Assembly: GCF_001735715.1 (NCBI RefSeq)
Contig: NZ_CP017259.1
Location: forward strand, 496,001-560,000
DNA: 64,000 nucleotides
Reading direction: 5' to 3'
Origin: Formosa sp. Hel3_A1_48
Lineage (GTDB): Bacteria; Bacteroidota; Bacteroidia; Flavobacteriales; Flavobacteriaceae
The position numbers and the translations under genes were made by a program. Under the pieces are notes generated by a model. The model had not been told where the DNA came from. It did no database searches and saw nothing but the letters and a program-made list of their open reading frames with translations. Shown here piece after piece: positions 8,513-18,426 of this stretch (positions within the stretch are counted from its first letter, which is position 1; each line of letters begins with the position of its first letter).

Positions 8513-9529
8513 ATGTCTTTTAAAACACTAATATGGTTCGTGCTTTTGACCAGCTGTACATACAGTAAAACTCCGACTATGACAACTCAAAATCAATCAT
8601 CAACTCCAAACATCAACTTCATTAAACCTGACTATTTAAAAAAAGGAGATCGGGTTGCCATAGTGGCTCCAGCAGGTACCCTACAAGGTCGCCATAAAGC
8701 TATTGAAAAAGCTGAATCATTGCTTAAAGAATGGGAATTGGTGCCCATTCTAGGGCAACATTTATTTGTCCAGAATAATCATTTTGCAGGAAAAGACAGT
8801 GAACGATTAAGCGACTTTCAATGGGCTTTGGATAGCGCCGAAATCAAGGCGATCTGGTGTGCAAGAGGAGGGTATGGAACTACCCGTATCATTGATGATT
8901 TGAATTTTGATCGCTTTAAAAAAGCTCCAAAATGGATCATTGGTTATTCAGATATTACAGCCATACACAATAAACTATATGGACTTGGCTATGAAAGCAT
9001 TCATGGAATGATGCCTGTCAATGCAGAAGAAGATTACGAGTCCATAACGCCATCGCTTGAGTCTTTAAAAGCAAGTCTTTTTGGAGATTTGTCAAAATAT
9101 ACTATTGCGGTCAATAGCAACAACCGAATCGGTAAAGCTAATGGTGTCTTAACAGGCGGAAACCTAACGCTTTTGTCAGCACAATTGGGAAGTACTACAC
9201 AGCTAAACACCAAAGGAACAATCTTGTTTATTGAAGAAACCGGAGAGTATAAGTACCATATAGACCGTATGCTCCAAAGCTTGAAACGCGCTGGTTATTT
9301 CGAAGAATGCTCTGGGGTTATTGTAGGAGATTTAAGCAAAATAAAAGCTAATCCAATGGCTTGGGGCAGTAGTGTAGAACAACTTATTATTGATGCTTTA
9401 AAAGAATATAAATTCCCCATTGCCTTTGGGATTCCTGCTGGACACGAACTCGATAATCGCGCACTAATTTTTGGACGAAAAATCGCCTTAAATGTTACCC
9501 CAAATAAAACAGAAATCGCTTTTGAATAA
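8513..9529 (+). CDS. LD-carboxypeptidase, family S66 (lipoprotein)
   Basis: A 338-residue protein of the muramoyltetrapeptide carboxypeptidase (LdcA) family. These remove the terminal D-Ala from murein tetrapeptides during peptidoglycan recycling. The nucleophile Ser146 lies in GYSDITA. The Glu and His of the Ser-His-Glu triad are expected in IEETGEYKYH and GIPAGHELDNR. The N-terminus has a hydrophobic stretch and the lipobox LLTSC (Cys15), so this copy is probably a periplasmic or outer-membrane lipoprotein rather than cytosolic as in E. coli. It is followed after 11 bp by a YraN-like gene, suggesting co-transcription. Confidence 0.92.
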   Translation: MSFKTLIWFVLLTSCTYSKTPTMTTQNQSSTPNINFIKPDYLKKGDRVAIVAPAGTLQGRHKAIEKAESLLKEWELVPILGQHLFVQNNHFAGKDSERLSDFQWALDSAEIKAIWCARGGYGTTRIIDDLNFDRFKKAPKWIIGYSDITAIHNKLYGLGYESIHGMMPVNAEEDYESITPSLESLKASLFGDLSKYTIAVNSNNRIGKANGVLTGGNLTLLSAQLGSTTQLNTKGTILFIEETGEYKYHIDRMLQSLKRAGYFEECSGVIVGDLSKIKANPMAWGSSVEQLIIDALKEYKFPIAFGIPAGHELDNRALIFGRKIALNVTPNKTEIAFE

Positions 9530-9540
9530 CACAACCACTC

Positions 9541-9900
9541 ATGACCCCATCCTATCAACTCGGCCAAAAGGGCGAAGCCATAGCCGCAGCACATTTAATC
9601 AAAAAAAAATACTGTATTCTTGAAAAAAACTTTCGCTACCGAAAAGCTGAAATAGATCTTATTGTACGTCAAAATAACTTAGTTATTGCTGTTGAAATAA
9701 AAACAAGATCAAGCTCGTTTTTTGGAGCACCAGCATCATTTTTAAAATATAAACAACAACAAAGAATAGTTGAAGCACTTGACTACTACATTAGACAGAA
9801 TAATTTAGAGGTAGAAGTGCGCTTTGACATCATCAGCATAGTGAAAACAAAGGAAGGATTTGAAGTTGAACATATTGAGAATGCTTTTTATCACTTTTAG
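9541..9900 (+). CDS. YraN/UPF0102 family nuclease-like protein
   Basis: A 119-residue member of UPF0102, which has a restriction-endonuclease-like fold. The motif series is present: GEAIAAAHL, then KAEIDLIV (metal-binding Asp), then VAVEIKTR-like IAVEIKTRSS (ExK). The cellular function of YraN is not settled; a role with Holliday-junction or other DNA processing has been suggested from the fold. It sits 11 bp after the LD-carboxypeptidase and converges on mfd. Confidence 0.9.
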   Translation: MTPSYQLGQKGEAIAAAHLIKKKYCILEKNFRYRKAEIDLIVRQNNLVIAVEIKTRSSSFFGAPASFLKYKQQQRIVEALDYYIRQNNLEVEVRFDIISIVKTKEGFEVEHIENAFYHF

Positions 9901-9916
9901 ATAAAATATTCAACGA

Positions 9917-12900
9917 TCAACTCGCGATACTGCGCAAATAAGTCAACCCTTGTTGAACGGACTTGACATTGCTAAATGTAAGCAAAAGGCGTAAACCACC
10001 ACGAGTTTGTTTCTCTTTCAAAGTGCAGGATTTGGAATTATTTTGAACATAGTTCAGAATTTTCGAAAATTGTACAGAATCAAAAAATCCACTGCTTTGA
10101 TCAGGAACAAAGTAGCCTACCATTTTGTGTTGTTTCATCAAAATCTTTTCCAACCCAAATTGCATTCCAATCCATTTCATTTTTACGCTGTCAAAAAGAT
10201 CAATTACTGCTGTTGGTAAAGGCCCAAATCGGTCTATAACTTCCCGCTCAAATGCAGTCAATTGCTTATCGGTTTTTAAATTATTTAGAGTTGTATATAA
10301 CCTCAAACGTTCAGTAACATTATTCACATAATCATCTGGAAACAATAGCGAGAAATCTGTGTCTATAGTCAATTCTTTGACATACGATTTGGTAAGTTGA
10401 TCGGTCTTGAATAGGTGCTCAAATTCGTTTTCCTTTAGCTCATCAATGGCCTCATTTAAAATTTTCTGATACGTCTCAAAGCCAATGTCGTTAATAAAGC
10501 CACTTTGTTCTCCACCCAATAAGTCTCCTGCTCCACGAATTTCAAGATCTTTCATCGCAATATTAAATCCGCTCCCTAAGGCCGTATATTGTTCTAAAGC
10601 ACTAATACGCTTACGCGCATCGTTAGTCATGGCATGGTAATCCGGAGTGATGAAATAACAAAATGCTTTTTTATTACTACGTCCCACACGACCACGCATT
10701 TGGTGCAAATCACTAAGGCCAAAATTATTAGCATTATTGATGAAAATGGTATTGGCATTAGGAACATCTAGTCCACTTTCTACTATGGTCGTACTGACCA
10801 AAACATCAAAAGCACCATCCATAAAATCAAGCATGAGTTGTTCTAGTTTTTTACCGTCTAGTTGCCCATGTCCAACAGCGATTTTTGCATCAGGAACTAG
10901 TCGTTGAAGCATCCCCGCTACCTCTTTAATATTTTCTATTCTGTTATGAATAAAAAATACTTGTCCAGCACGTTGAATTTCATAACTAATAGCATCTCGA
11001 ATTATGGCCTCATTTAAGCGAATAACCTGACTCTCAATTGGAAAACGATTTGGGGGTGGAGTTGTGATGACTGATAAATCGCGTGCAGCCATCAAGCTAA
11101 ATTGAAGGGTTCTGGGAATGGGGGTCGCTGTCAAGGTAAGGACATCAACATTCTCCTTCAATGTTTTTAATTTTTCTTTTACTGCAACACCAAATTTTTG
11201 TTCTTCATCCACAATTAAAAGTCCTAAATCTTTAAATTGTACTGCTTTATTTACCAATTGATGGGTTCCTATCACAATATCTAAAGTGCCATCAGCCAAT
11301 TGTGTCAATGTTTCACGTTTTTGTTTGGTAGTCTTGAATCGATTTAAATAATCTACTGTAACAGGAAATTCTTTAAAACGTTTTTTAAAAGTTTTGGCAT
11401 GCTGAAATGCTAAAATTGTCGTTGGGACCAAAACTGCCACTTGCTTTCCGTTATCCACAGCTTTAAATGCAGCACGAATAGCCACTTCAGTCTTACCAAA
11501 ACCAACATCCCCACAAACCAAGCGATCCATTGGCCTTTCGCTTTCCATGTCTCTTTTGATGTCGGCCGTAGCCGTTATTTGATCAGGGGTATCTTCATAT
11601 ACAAAGGACGACTCCAGCTCCAGCTGCATAGCAGAATCTGAACGGTATTGGAACCCTTTTTGGAGTTTGCGCTTAGCATACAGCTGAATCAGGTTGAACG
11701 CAATGTCTTTAACTCGTGATTTTGTTTTTTGTTTGAGTACTTTCCAGGCCTTACTGCCAAGTTTATAAATCTTGGGGGGCTTTCCATCTTTACCATTAAA
11801 TTTGGTGATTTTGTGCAACGAATGGATACTCAAATACAATACATCTCGTTCGCCATAATACAACTTTATTGCTTCCTGAAGCTTTCCATTAACATCAATT
11901 TTTTTGAGTCCACCAAATTTCCCAATTCCATGATCAATGTGGGTAACATAATCGCCCACCTCCAGGCTGTTTAAATCACGTAAAGTGATGGCTTGTTTTT
12001 TGGAAAATCCGTTTTTTAATTGAAATTTATGATAGCGCTCAAAGATTTGATGATCGGTGTAACACACAATTTTGTTATCATGATCGATAAAGCCTTGATA
12101 CAACGAAAGAACTATAGTGTTGTAATGAACAACAGATTCTTGGTCTTCAAATATGTCATGAAAACGCTGAGCTTGCTGGGAATTTGCACAACATATTATA
12201 GTGTTGTATCCTTCGTTATGCTGCTGATTCAAATCTTGAATCAACATATTGAACTGTTTATTAAACGAAGGCTGAGGGCTACAATTGAAATGTATTAATG
12301 AATCCGGAGAAACCGAAAAAAGAACGTCGGAACCAAACTCGACAACAGAAAAATCGGACAACTTAGCTTCAAAATCAACTGAGGAACAAAATAAATCAGA
12401 AGGGTGACTAAACGCTACACTAGAATCTTTCTTTTCAAAAGCTGAAGTCGCTTTATCAAACAGTTGGTCCATTACGACTAGAAGTTCGGGCAAAGCTGAA
12501 GTAAACAATATGGTATCCTTTGAAATATAATCCAAAAAGCCAATCCGATTTTCGTCTTGATGCTTGTGCTCTATATTGGGAATAATTTGAAGTGATGTAT
12601 GCGTATTTAATGAAAGTTGTGATGCAATATCAAATGTTCGTATACTATCAACATCATCGCCAAAAAACTCAATTCGGTAGGGGGTATCGTGTGCAAATGA
12701 AAACACGTCAACAATTCCACCGCGCACAGAAAATTCCCCGGGTTCAGTTACAAAATCAACCCGCTTAAAGTGGTACTCAAACAAAATAGTATTAATGAAT
12801 TCAATACTCAACTCATCACCTGATTTAATTTTAAAAGTATTTCTATTCAATTCTTTTTTGGACAGTACTTTTTCAAAAAGAGCCTCGTGGTAGGTTACCA

Positions 12901-13261
12901 GTAAAACCGGTTTTTTTCTGCTGTTTATTCTATTGAGGACCTCAGCACGAAGCAAAACATTTGCATTGTCTGTCTCTTCAATTTCGTAGGGCCTACGATA
13001 ACTTCCAGGATAAAAGAGTACATCATCTGCGGGCAAAATCAACTCAAGATCATTTAGGTGAAATGCCGCTTTTTCTTTAGACTCAAAAACCACTAAGAAT
13101 GGCTTTTGATGCTGTTGAAAAGAAGCAGCCAAATTAAATGATAGCGCAGAGCCAACAATGCCTTTAAGCTGAGTTTTTTGTTGATCAACAGACATACGCT
13201 CGCTCAGTTTTTGAAGGACCAAAGACTGTGCAAATTTTTGAGAAAGCTGTTGTTTACTCAA
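9917..13261 (-). CDS. mfd: Transcription-repair coupling factor
   Basis: A 1114-residue Mfd, the translocase that removes RNA polymerase stalled at DNA lesions and recruits UvrA. In order it shows a UvrB-like N-terminal module (YPGSYRRPYE), a CarD-like RNAP-binding domain (LEVGDYVTHIDHGIGKFGG), RecG-like helicase motifs (GDVGFGKTEVA Walker A, IVDEEQKFG Walker B, TATPIPRTL, MRGRVGRS) and a C-terminal TRCF domain. The most 5' start is TTG at 13261, giving MSKQQLSQKFAQS, which matches the usual N-terminal pattern. The ATG at 13195 is the alternative. Confidence 0.97.
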   Translation of the reverse strand: MSKQQLSQKFAQSLVLQKLSERMSVDQQKTQLKGIVGSALSFNLAASFQQHQKPFLVVFESKEKAAFHLNDLELILPADDVLFYPGSYRRPYEIEETDNANVLLRAEVLNRINSRKKPVLLVTYHEALFEKVLSKKELNRNTFKIKSGDELSIEFINTILFEYHFKRVDFVTEPGEFSVRGGIVDVFSFAHDTPYRIEFFGDDVDSIRTFDIASQLSLNTHTSLQIIPNIEHKHQDENRIGFLDYISKDTILFTSALPELLVVMDQLFDKATSAFEKKDSSVAFSHPSDLFCSSVDFEAKLSDFSVVEFGSDVLFSVSPDSLIHFNCSPQPSFNKQFNMLIQDLNQQHNEGYNTIICCANSQQAQRFHDIFEDQESVVHYNTIVLSLYQGFIDHDNKIVCYTDHQIFERYHKFQLKNGFSKKQAITLRDLNSLEVGDYVTHIDHGIGKFGGLKKIDVNGKLQEAIKLYYGERDVLYLSIHSLHKITKFNGKDGKPPKIYKLGSKAWKVLKQKTKSRVKDIAFNLIQLYAKRKLQKGFQYRSDSAMQLELESSFVYEDTPDQITATADIKRDMESERPMDRLVCGDVGFGKTEVAIRAAFKAVDNGKQVAVLVPTTILAFQHAKTFKKRFKEFPVTVDYLNRFKTTKQKRETLTQLADGTLDIVIGTHQLVNKAVQFKDLGLLIVDEEQKFGVAVKEKLKTLKENVDVLTLTATPIPRTLQFSLMAARDLSVITTPPPNRFPIESQVIRLNEAIIRDAISYEIQRAGQVFFIHNRIENIKEVAGMLQRLVPDAKIAVGHGQLDGKKLEQLMLDFMDGAFDVLVSTTIVESGLDVPNANTIFINNANNFGLSDLHQMRGRVGRSNKKAFCYFITPDYHAMTNDARKRISALEQYTALGSGFNIAMKDLEIRGAGDLLGGEQSGFINDIGFETYQKILNEAIDELKENEFEHLFKTDQLTKSYVKELTIDTDFSLLFPDDYVNNVTERLRLYTTLNNLKTDKQLTAFEREVIDRFGPLPTAVIDLFDSVKMKWIGMQFGLEKILMKQHKMVGYFVPDQSSGFFDSVQFSKILNYVQNNSKSCTLKEKQTRGGLRLLLTFSNVKSVQQGLTYLRSIAS

Positions 13262-13335
13262 TTAAAAATAATTTGCGCAAATATAAAATATTTAGACTGA
13301 GCACAAGGGATGATTTAACTTGAAAACTCAAAATA

Positions 13336-13368
13336 TTGTGTTAAATATTGAAAAAATATGTACGTTTG
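13336..13368 (+). promoter_or_regulatory. Promoter of the TerB-like gene
   Basis: A TTG (13336-13338) and a TACGTTTG box (13361-13368) are 22 bp apart, matching the -33/-7 layout. The box ends about 20 bp before the ATG at 13389, which supports that start. Confidence 0.5.
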
Positions 13369-13388
13369 TGTTCTACAAAAAATTAAAT

Positions 13389-13811
13389 ATGAACTTTTCA
13401 GAATTATTTAGCAGTGGATTTAAAAAACGCAATCAAGACCATTTTGCATCCATCATAAGAATTGCAATGGGTGACGGTATCATTACTGATGAAGAAAAAG
13501 AGTTTATGGACCGCTTGGCTCAAAAATTAGAAATTTCCAGCGCTGTTTATGCGGAAATAATAAAAAACTACAACGCTCACCCCATTAACCCACCAGCGTC
13601 ATTAGATCAACGACTGGAACGTCTATTTGACCTCACGCGAATTGTCTATGCAGACCATATCAAGAATGAAGATGAAGTGCGGCTATTGACTAAAATTTCT
13701 ATTGGTCTAGGCTACACTACAGATACCGAATCTGTTGTAAATAAAGCCCTAAAAATTGTAGCAGACCCTTCAGTCAGTGTTGAAGAATTTAAAGAGCGGA
13801 TGCAGCTCTAG
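13389..13811 (+). CDS. TerB-like (tellurite-resistance/DjlA-type) domain protein
   Basis: A 140-residue all-helical protein. The pattern IIRIAMGDGIITDEEKEFMDRLAQ is typical of the TerB/DjlA acidic metal-binding helical bundle (split here: MGDGIITDEEKE then FMDRLAQKL). A second half-repeat carries IVYADHIKNEDEVRLL. TerB domains bind divalent cations; the role outside tellurite operons is not established. The ATG at 13389 is preferred to upstream alternative starts because a TAnnTTTG box lies between them. It is monocistronic, divergent from mfd. Confidence 0.82.
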   Translation: MNFSELFSSGFKKRNQDHFASIIRIAMGDGIITDEEKEFMDRLAQKLEISSAVYAEIIKNYNAHPINPPASLDQRLERLFDLTRIVYADHIKNEDEVRLLTKISIGLGYTTDTESVVNKALKIVADPSVSVEEFKERMQL

Positions 13812-13825
13812 AAAACATGGGAATA

Positions 13826-14707
13826 TTAGTCTATATCCTTTTTGCGCTCACCGATAACACGCATCAAACCTTCTTGAGCTACGGAAGCAACTAGTGATCC
13901 ATTTTGATCAAAAATACTACCCCTTGAAAACCCCCTAGAATTTGAGGCGCTGGGGCTATCAATAGAATACAAAAGCCATTGACTCAAGTCAAAATCTCTG
14001 TGAAACCATATGGCATGATCTAAACTTGTATAAAAAACCTCCTTTGTGTTGAGTACCTCACGGTGTGGCATTGAGGCAGGACGCAGAATATTGTAATCTG
14101 ATGCATAAGCCAAAAGCTGGTGCTGCAAAGGTTTATTTTCTCCAATTTTCTCTAGCGTTTTAAACCAAATATTATCAAATGGCGGGCTATTCTTTACCAA
14201 CTTAGATAGCATATCATCCACTGGTTTAAACTGGAATATTTTAGGTAAAGATGCTTTGTAGCGTTTATAGGTGGTTGGTAAAATAGTTTTAAACTTCTCA
14301 ATCTGTTCTTCGCTTTTTATAAGATTTTGAGGAGGAAGAACATTGGGCATTGCAATTTGATGATGAACACCATCTTGGACCTTTTGAAACGATGCCGACA
14401 TGTTGAAAATCGCTTTTTCATTTTGAAAAGCCACTACTCTGCGAGTGGTAAAGCTACCACCATCTCTTATTATATCTACCTCATATTTTATGGGAATATC
14501 GAGATCACCACCCAAAATAAAGTAAGCGTGCATGGAATGTACAAAACGGTCGTTGGGTACAGTTTGGTAAGCCGCGTGAAGCGATTGGGCTAAAACTTGT
14601 CCGCCAAAAACACGGCCCCACGGAGCTCTATAATTGCTGCCTATAAATGTATTTTCATTGATTTTGTTGAGTGTAATCAGCGCGACGAGGTCAGAAAGGG
14701 CGTTCAT
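13826..14707 (-). CDS. tesB: Acyl-CoA thioesterase II
   Basis: A 293-residue double hot-dog thioesterase that hydrolyses acyl-CoA to free fatty acid and CoA. The N-terminal half has GRVFGGQVLAQSLHAA. The C-terminal half has LDHAIWFHR (catalytic Asp), SPSASNSRGF and VASVAQEGLMR (catalytic Gln). At the place of the E. coli catalytic Thr, the protein reads SPSAS instead of STSAS, a common variant in the family. It converges on the TerB-like gene. ATG start at 14707. Confidence 0.95.
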   Translation of the reverse strand: MNALSDLVALITLNKINENTFIGSNYRAPWGRVFGGQVLAQSLHAAYQTVPNDRFVHSMHAYFILGGDLDIPIKYEVDIIRDGGSFTTRRVVAFQNEKAIFNMSASFQKVQDGVHHQIAMPNVLPPQNLIKSEEQIEKFKTILPTTYKRYKASLPKIFQFKPVDDMLSKLVKNSPPFDNIWFKTLEKIGENKPLQHQLLAYASDYNILRPASMPHREVLNTKEVFYTSLDHAIWFHRDFDLSQWLLYSIDSPSASNSRGFSRGSIFDQNGSLVASVAQEGLMRVIGERKKDID

Positions 14708-14828
14708 TTTAAGATTTTAATACAAAATTATGAATTTGATTATTTTTTAAATTAAAAATATCCTTAATAATGTGTTAATTTTGTGTAACAAAAAAGACGT
14801 TATTTCGTCTAATTATAAAATTAATTTT

Positions 14829-15332
14829 ATGGATATTTTCCTACTTCTTATAGCTTTATTACTCATGCTTTTGGGTATTATTGGTAGCTTTTTACCTGTA
14901 CTTCCTGGCCCAATTACGAGTTGGTTTGGATTTCTTTTGCTTTACTTTTCACCCCTCATTGAGTTGAGTAAGAAGTTTTTAATCATCACCCTAATTATTG
15001 CCATTATCATATGGGTGCTCGACTACTTTATCCCTGCTCTGGGCACAAAAAAGTTTGGTGGCTCAAAATCAGGGATGATTGGAACAATCATTGGTCTTTT
15101 TGTTGGATTATTTTCACCCATCCCAGGAGGTATTATAATTGGCCCCTTTGTTGGCGCACTAATCGGAGAATTACTTAATAAATCAGACACAAAAACAGCT
15201 ATGCGTGCAGCATTTGGATCGTTCTTGGGGTTTTTAACCTCAACTTTTATTAAGTTTTTGGTCGCTACCATATACTTTGGCTTGTATATTTCAATTCTTT
15301 GGGATCACAAAACAGTTTTTTTCAACGGCTGA
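14829..15332 (+). CDS. DUF456 family membrane protein
   Basis: A 167-residue integral membrane protein with four or five hydrophobic segments and glycine-rich loops (GSFLPVLPGP, GLFSPIPGGIIIGPFVGALIGE). This Gly-zipper layout is the hallmark of DUF456 proteins, whose function is unknown. The ATG at 14829 is used. An upstream in-frame start at 14772 would put the promoter-like TAATTTTG box (14776-14783) inside the gene. No operon partner. Confidence 0.88.
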   Translation: MDIFLLLIALLLMLLGIIGSFLPVLPGPITSWFGFLLLYFSPLIELSKKFLIITLIIAIIIWVLDYFIPALGTKKFGGSKSGMIGTIIGLFVGLFSPIPGGIIIGPFVGALIGELLNKSDTKTAMRAAFGSFLGFLTSTFIKFLVATIYFGLYISILWDHKTVFFNG

Positions 15333-15410
15333 ATTATTTAACAAATATTTCATAAGTATATAAATTAATTCATCTAATTTTCACTCTATTTTATTTAAAA
15401 AATCATTTTT

Positions 15411-17657
15411 ATGAACAAGTATTTTTATCTACTAATATGCAGCATCATGCTGTTCTCTACATCGCTAACTGCTCAAGACGAAGCGTCAGTTTATGACTAC
15501 AACCTAGCATTCGGACACGGATTTTACTCCAAAAACGGAACAGCAACTAGATCGGCTAGCGGCAAGCCAGGACATGCTTATTGGCAGAACAGTGCCGATT
15601 ACAAAATCAACATTAGTCTTAACGAGGAAAACAAACATTTCACTGGATCTGAGGTCATTACCTACACCAATAATAGCCCTGATGAGTTGGATTTTTTATG
15701 GGTCCAGGTTGATCAAAACTTATTTAAAAAAGACTCAAGAGGAAATGCCATTATCCCACTAAGCGGAAGTCGAAATGGTGCCAAAGGTCAGGAATTTGAT
15801 GGCGGATATGACATTGGTAAAGTTAGCGTGTTTTATGACAGTGACAGAAAAAGACGAAAAGATGCCCGTCGTCAAGTCAATGTTAAATATGATATTTATG
15901 ACACTCGAATGAAAATCTTATTGCCAAAACCATTGGCAGCAAATGGGGGTAAAATATATATAAATATTGATTTTTCTTTTACATCACCAGATTATGGATC
16001 TGATAGAATGGGTGTTTTGGAAACGAAAAATGGACGCATTTTCAATCTGGCACAATGGTACCCAAGGATGTGTGTTTATGATGACATTTCAGGCTGGAAC
16101 ACATTGCCTTACCTAGGCGCAGGAGAGTTTTATTTAGAATATGGAACATTTGATGTTCATATAAACTCACCAGCCGACCATCTTGTCGTTTGTTCAGGTG
16201 AGTTACTCAATCCAGAGGACGTGTACACTGATACTCAACTCAAACGTTTAGAAAAAGCAGCAAAAAGCGATGAAACTGTGCTTATTCGATCAGTTGATGA
16301 AATTAATGATCCAAATTCTAGACCTCAAGATAAAGACCGACTAACTTGGAAATTTAGAATAGAAAACTCAAGAGATGTTGCATGGTCCTCATCAAAAGCG
16401 TTTATTATGGATGCTGCACGTATAAACCTTCCTAGTGGGAAAAAATCCATGGCTATTTCAGTATACCCAGAAGAAAGCAACAGTATGGATTCTTGGGCAC
16501 GTTCTACGGAATATACCAAAGCGTCTATAGAACACTATTCCGAAAAATGGCTAGAATACCCTTACCCTGCAGCCATAAATGTTGCAGGAAATCAAGGGGG
16601 CATGGAATATCCAGGTATTGTATTTTGTAGCTGGAAAAGTAAAAACGAAAGATTATGGGGCGTAACCGACCATGAGTTTGGACACATTTGGTTTCCTATG
16701 ATTGTTGGTTCTAACGAACGCCTACATGCTTGGATGGACGAGGGGTTCAACACCTTTATTAACTCACTAAGTACAGATGCTTTCAATGACGGCGAATACA
16801 AGGAACGCAAGCGCAATATGCATCGATTTTCTGGAATGTTGGTCAACGACCGAATGGAACCTATCGCTACACCCCCAGATAATTTAAAAGAACGTAACTT
16901 GGGCCTTTTGGCCTACTATAAACCAAGTGCTGGATTGGTCATGCTCCGTGAACATGTTTTGGGTAAAGAGCGTTTTGATGAAGCCTTTACCGCGTACATC
17001 AAGCGGTGGGCTTATAAACACCCTACCCCTGATGACTTCTTCAGAACCATAGAAAACGTAAGTGGGGAAGAGTTGAGTTGGTTCTGGCGTGGATGGTTTA
17101 TTCACAATTGGAAACTTGACCAAGCGATTAAACGAGTAAAATATGAAGACGGAGACCCTACAAAAGGGGTAATTGTAACCATAGAAAATCTTCAGCAAAT
17201 GCCTATGCCAGTGATCTTAGAATTTACCACCGTCAGTGGAACAAAATCAAGACATAGCCTGCCCGTTGAAATATGGAAACGCAACAAAAAATGGACGTTC
17301 AAATATGAATCAACAGAAGAACTTAAAAGTGTAGTCGTGGATCCTGATTATGTTCTTCCTGATGTTGATTCGAGTAACAATCGCTGGACACCTGAAATAG
17401 CTGCAGAAAATGCAGAAGATTTAACGCCTTATTTTGGTGATTATACTTCAGCAGCATTTCCAATGGTTATTAATATTTCTGAGCAAAGTGGTGAATTAGT
17501 AGCAAAAGCAGAAGGGCAACCAGCCTTAGCGCTGACCAATGATGGTGGGGGTAAATTTATTTCTGATGAAGCTGGGCTTGAAATGCAATTCAATTCCGAC
17601 AACTCTGGCTTTGAATTGAATATTGGTGGTCAAGTTTTTGAATTCAATAAAAAATAA
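15411..17657 (+). CDS. M1-family zinc metallopeptidase, secreted
   Basis: A 748-residue protein with a signal peptide (residues 1-21, ending LTAQ) and an aminopeptidase-N-like fold. Zinc-binding HEFGH is at 421-425, with the third ligand Glu444 in WMDEGFNTF (HExxH-x18-E spacing is exact). The substrate-binding exopeptidase motif reads GGMEY (398-400 region) rather than GAMEN. Residues ~580-670 form a beta domain, and a C-terminal ~70-residue domain resembles a lipocalin-like or DUF3471-type tail. Likely periplasmic peptide degradation. No T9SS tail is seen. Followed by a strong terminator. Confidence 0.94.
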   Translation: MNKYFYLLICSIMLFSTSLTAQDEASVYDYNLAFGHGFYSKNGTATRSASGKPGHAYWQNSADYKINISLNEENKHFTGSEVITYTNNSPDELDFLWVQVDQNLFKKDSRGNAIIPLSGSRNGAKGQEFDGGYDIGKVSVFYDSDRKRRKDARRQVNVKYDIYDTRMKILLPKPLAANGGKIYINIDFSFTSPDYGSDRMGVLETKNGRIFNLAQWYPRMCVYDDISGWNTLPYLGAGEFYLEYGTFDVHINSPADHLVVCSGELLNPEDVYTDTQLKRLEKAAKSDETVLIRSVDEINDPNSRPQDKDRLTWKFRIENSRDVAWSSSKAFIMDAARINLPSGKKSMAISVYPEESNSMDSWARSTEYTKASIEHYSEKWLEYPYPAAINVAGNQGGMEYPGIVFCSWKSKNERLWGVTDHEFGHIWFPMIVGSNERLHAWMDEGFNTFINSLSTDAFNDGEYKERKRNMHRFSGMLVNDRMEPIATPPDNLKERNLGLLAYYKPSAGLVMLREHVLGKERFDEAFTAYIKRWAYKHPTPDDFFRTIENVSGEELSWFWRGWFIHNWKLDQAIKRVKYEDGDPTKGVIVTIENLQQMPMPVILEFTTVSGTKSRHSLPVEIWKRNKKWTFKYESTEELKSVVVDPDYVLPDVDSSNNRWTPEIAAENAEDLTPYFGDYTSAAFPMVINISEQSGELVAKAEGQPALALTNDGGGKFISDEAGLEMQFNSDNSGFELNIGGQVFEFNKK

Positions 17658-17672
17658 AAATTAGAATAAAAT

Positions 17673-17707
17673 AAAAAAAAAGCGACTTACACGAGTCGCT
17701 TTTTTTG
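17673..17707 (+). terminator. Rho-independent terminator after the M1 peptidase
   Basis: The hairpin AGCGACT-TACACG-AGTCGCT (17681-17700) is flanked by A and T runs and lies just after the stop codon. The A/T flanks make it usable from either side. Confidence 0.88.
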
Positions 17708-17773
17708 TTGTAAAACGAAATTTATTTATGGTTTTTCATATATTTATATTCTAACTTTAAATTAACCACTAAA

Positions 17774-18301
17774 ATGAAAAAACAACTTTTACTTACTTTG
17801 TTAGCAGTACTTACACTTTCGTGCACTAACACTCAGAAACAAGAATCTACTCAAAGTCAAATTGGATTTGAAATTGCTGATGATGGCACTAAACTTCCGC
17901 TGTATGCCGGAGCATTGTCAACTGTTGAACTTTGGGAAAAATACATCAAGGCCCACAATGAGAGAGATTTAGACGCCATTCGTGAAATGAATGCTGAAAA
18001 TTTTAAAGCTTATGGTCCTAATGGAGAAATTATTGATGGCACAGATGCACACATTGAATTTTTGGCAACTTGGTTCGAAGCAGCCAATCCAAAATGGAAG
18101 TCAAATTATTTCATTGCAAATAAGTTTACGAACCAAAAAGACAAGCTTCGCGAATGGGTAACTTCTGGACATGAAGTTAGCATGACTGTTGAGGGTGAAA
18201 CAATCGAAGTAGGTCAAGTTCATGATGCACTTATCGTAGACGGCAAAATTCAAATGTTTTATGTTTATGAGATTGCCAAAGCATCAAGTGAAGAAGAATA
18301 A
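17774..18301 (+). CDS. Lipoprotein with SnoaL/NTF2-like domain
   Basis: A 175-residue protein with a lipobox (LTLSC, Cys17). A following NTF2-like domain includes WEKYIKAHNERDLDAIREM and ends IVDGKIQMFYVYEI. This fold occurs in SnoaL-like enzymes and in many small-ligand-binding proteins, so the precise role is unknown. It is probably anchored to the periplasmic face of a membrane. It stands alone between two terminators. Confidence 0.82.
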   Translation: MKKQLLLTLLAVLTLSCTNTQKQESTQSQIGFEIADDGTKLPLYAGALSTVELWEKYIKAHNERDLDAIREMNAENFKAYGPNGEIIDGTDAHIEFLATWFEAANPKWKSNYFIANKFTNQKDKLREWVTSGHEVSMTVEGETIEVGQVHDALIVDGKIQMFYVYEIAKASSEEE

Positions 18302-18324
18302 AACGATCGTTGAGGTCCAACTAC

Positions 18325-18355
18325 AAAACGTCTCAGAAATGAGGCGTTTTTTTTT
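18325..18355 (+). terminator. Rho-independent terminator after the SnoaL-like lipoprotein
   Basis: The hairpin AAAACG-t-CTCA-gaaa-TGAG-g-CGTTTT is followed by a run of T, directly downstream of the stop codon. Confidence 0.85.
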
Positions 18356-18426
18356 ATAAATCTATCTTAAAATTTAATCTAAAAACTACTGCTTTACTTA
18401 TTTTTACACGTCAAAAAAATGGTGAG

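Noticed and set aside
9917-13261. Mfd as a phage or island helicase
   Set aside because: All Mfd domains are in order and the surroundings are core genes.
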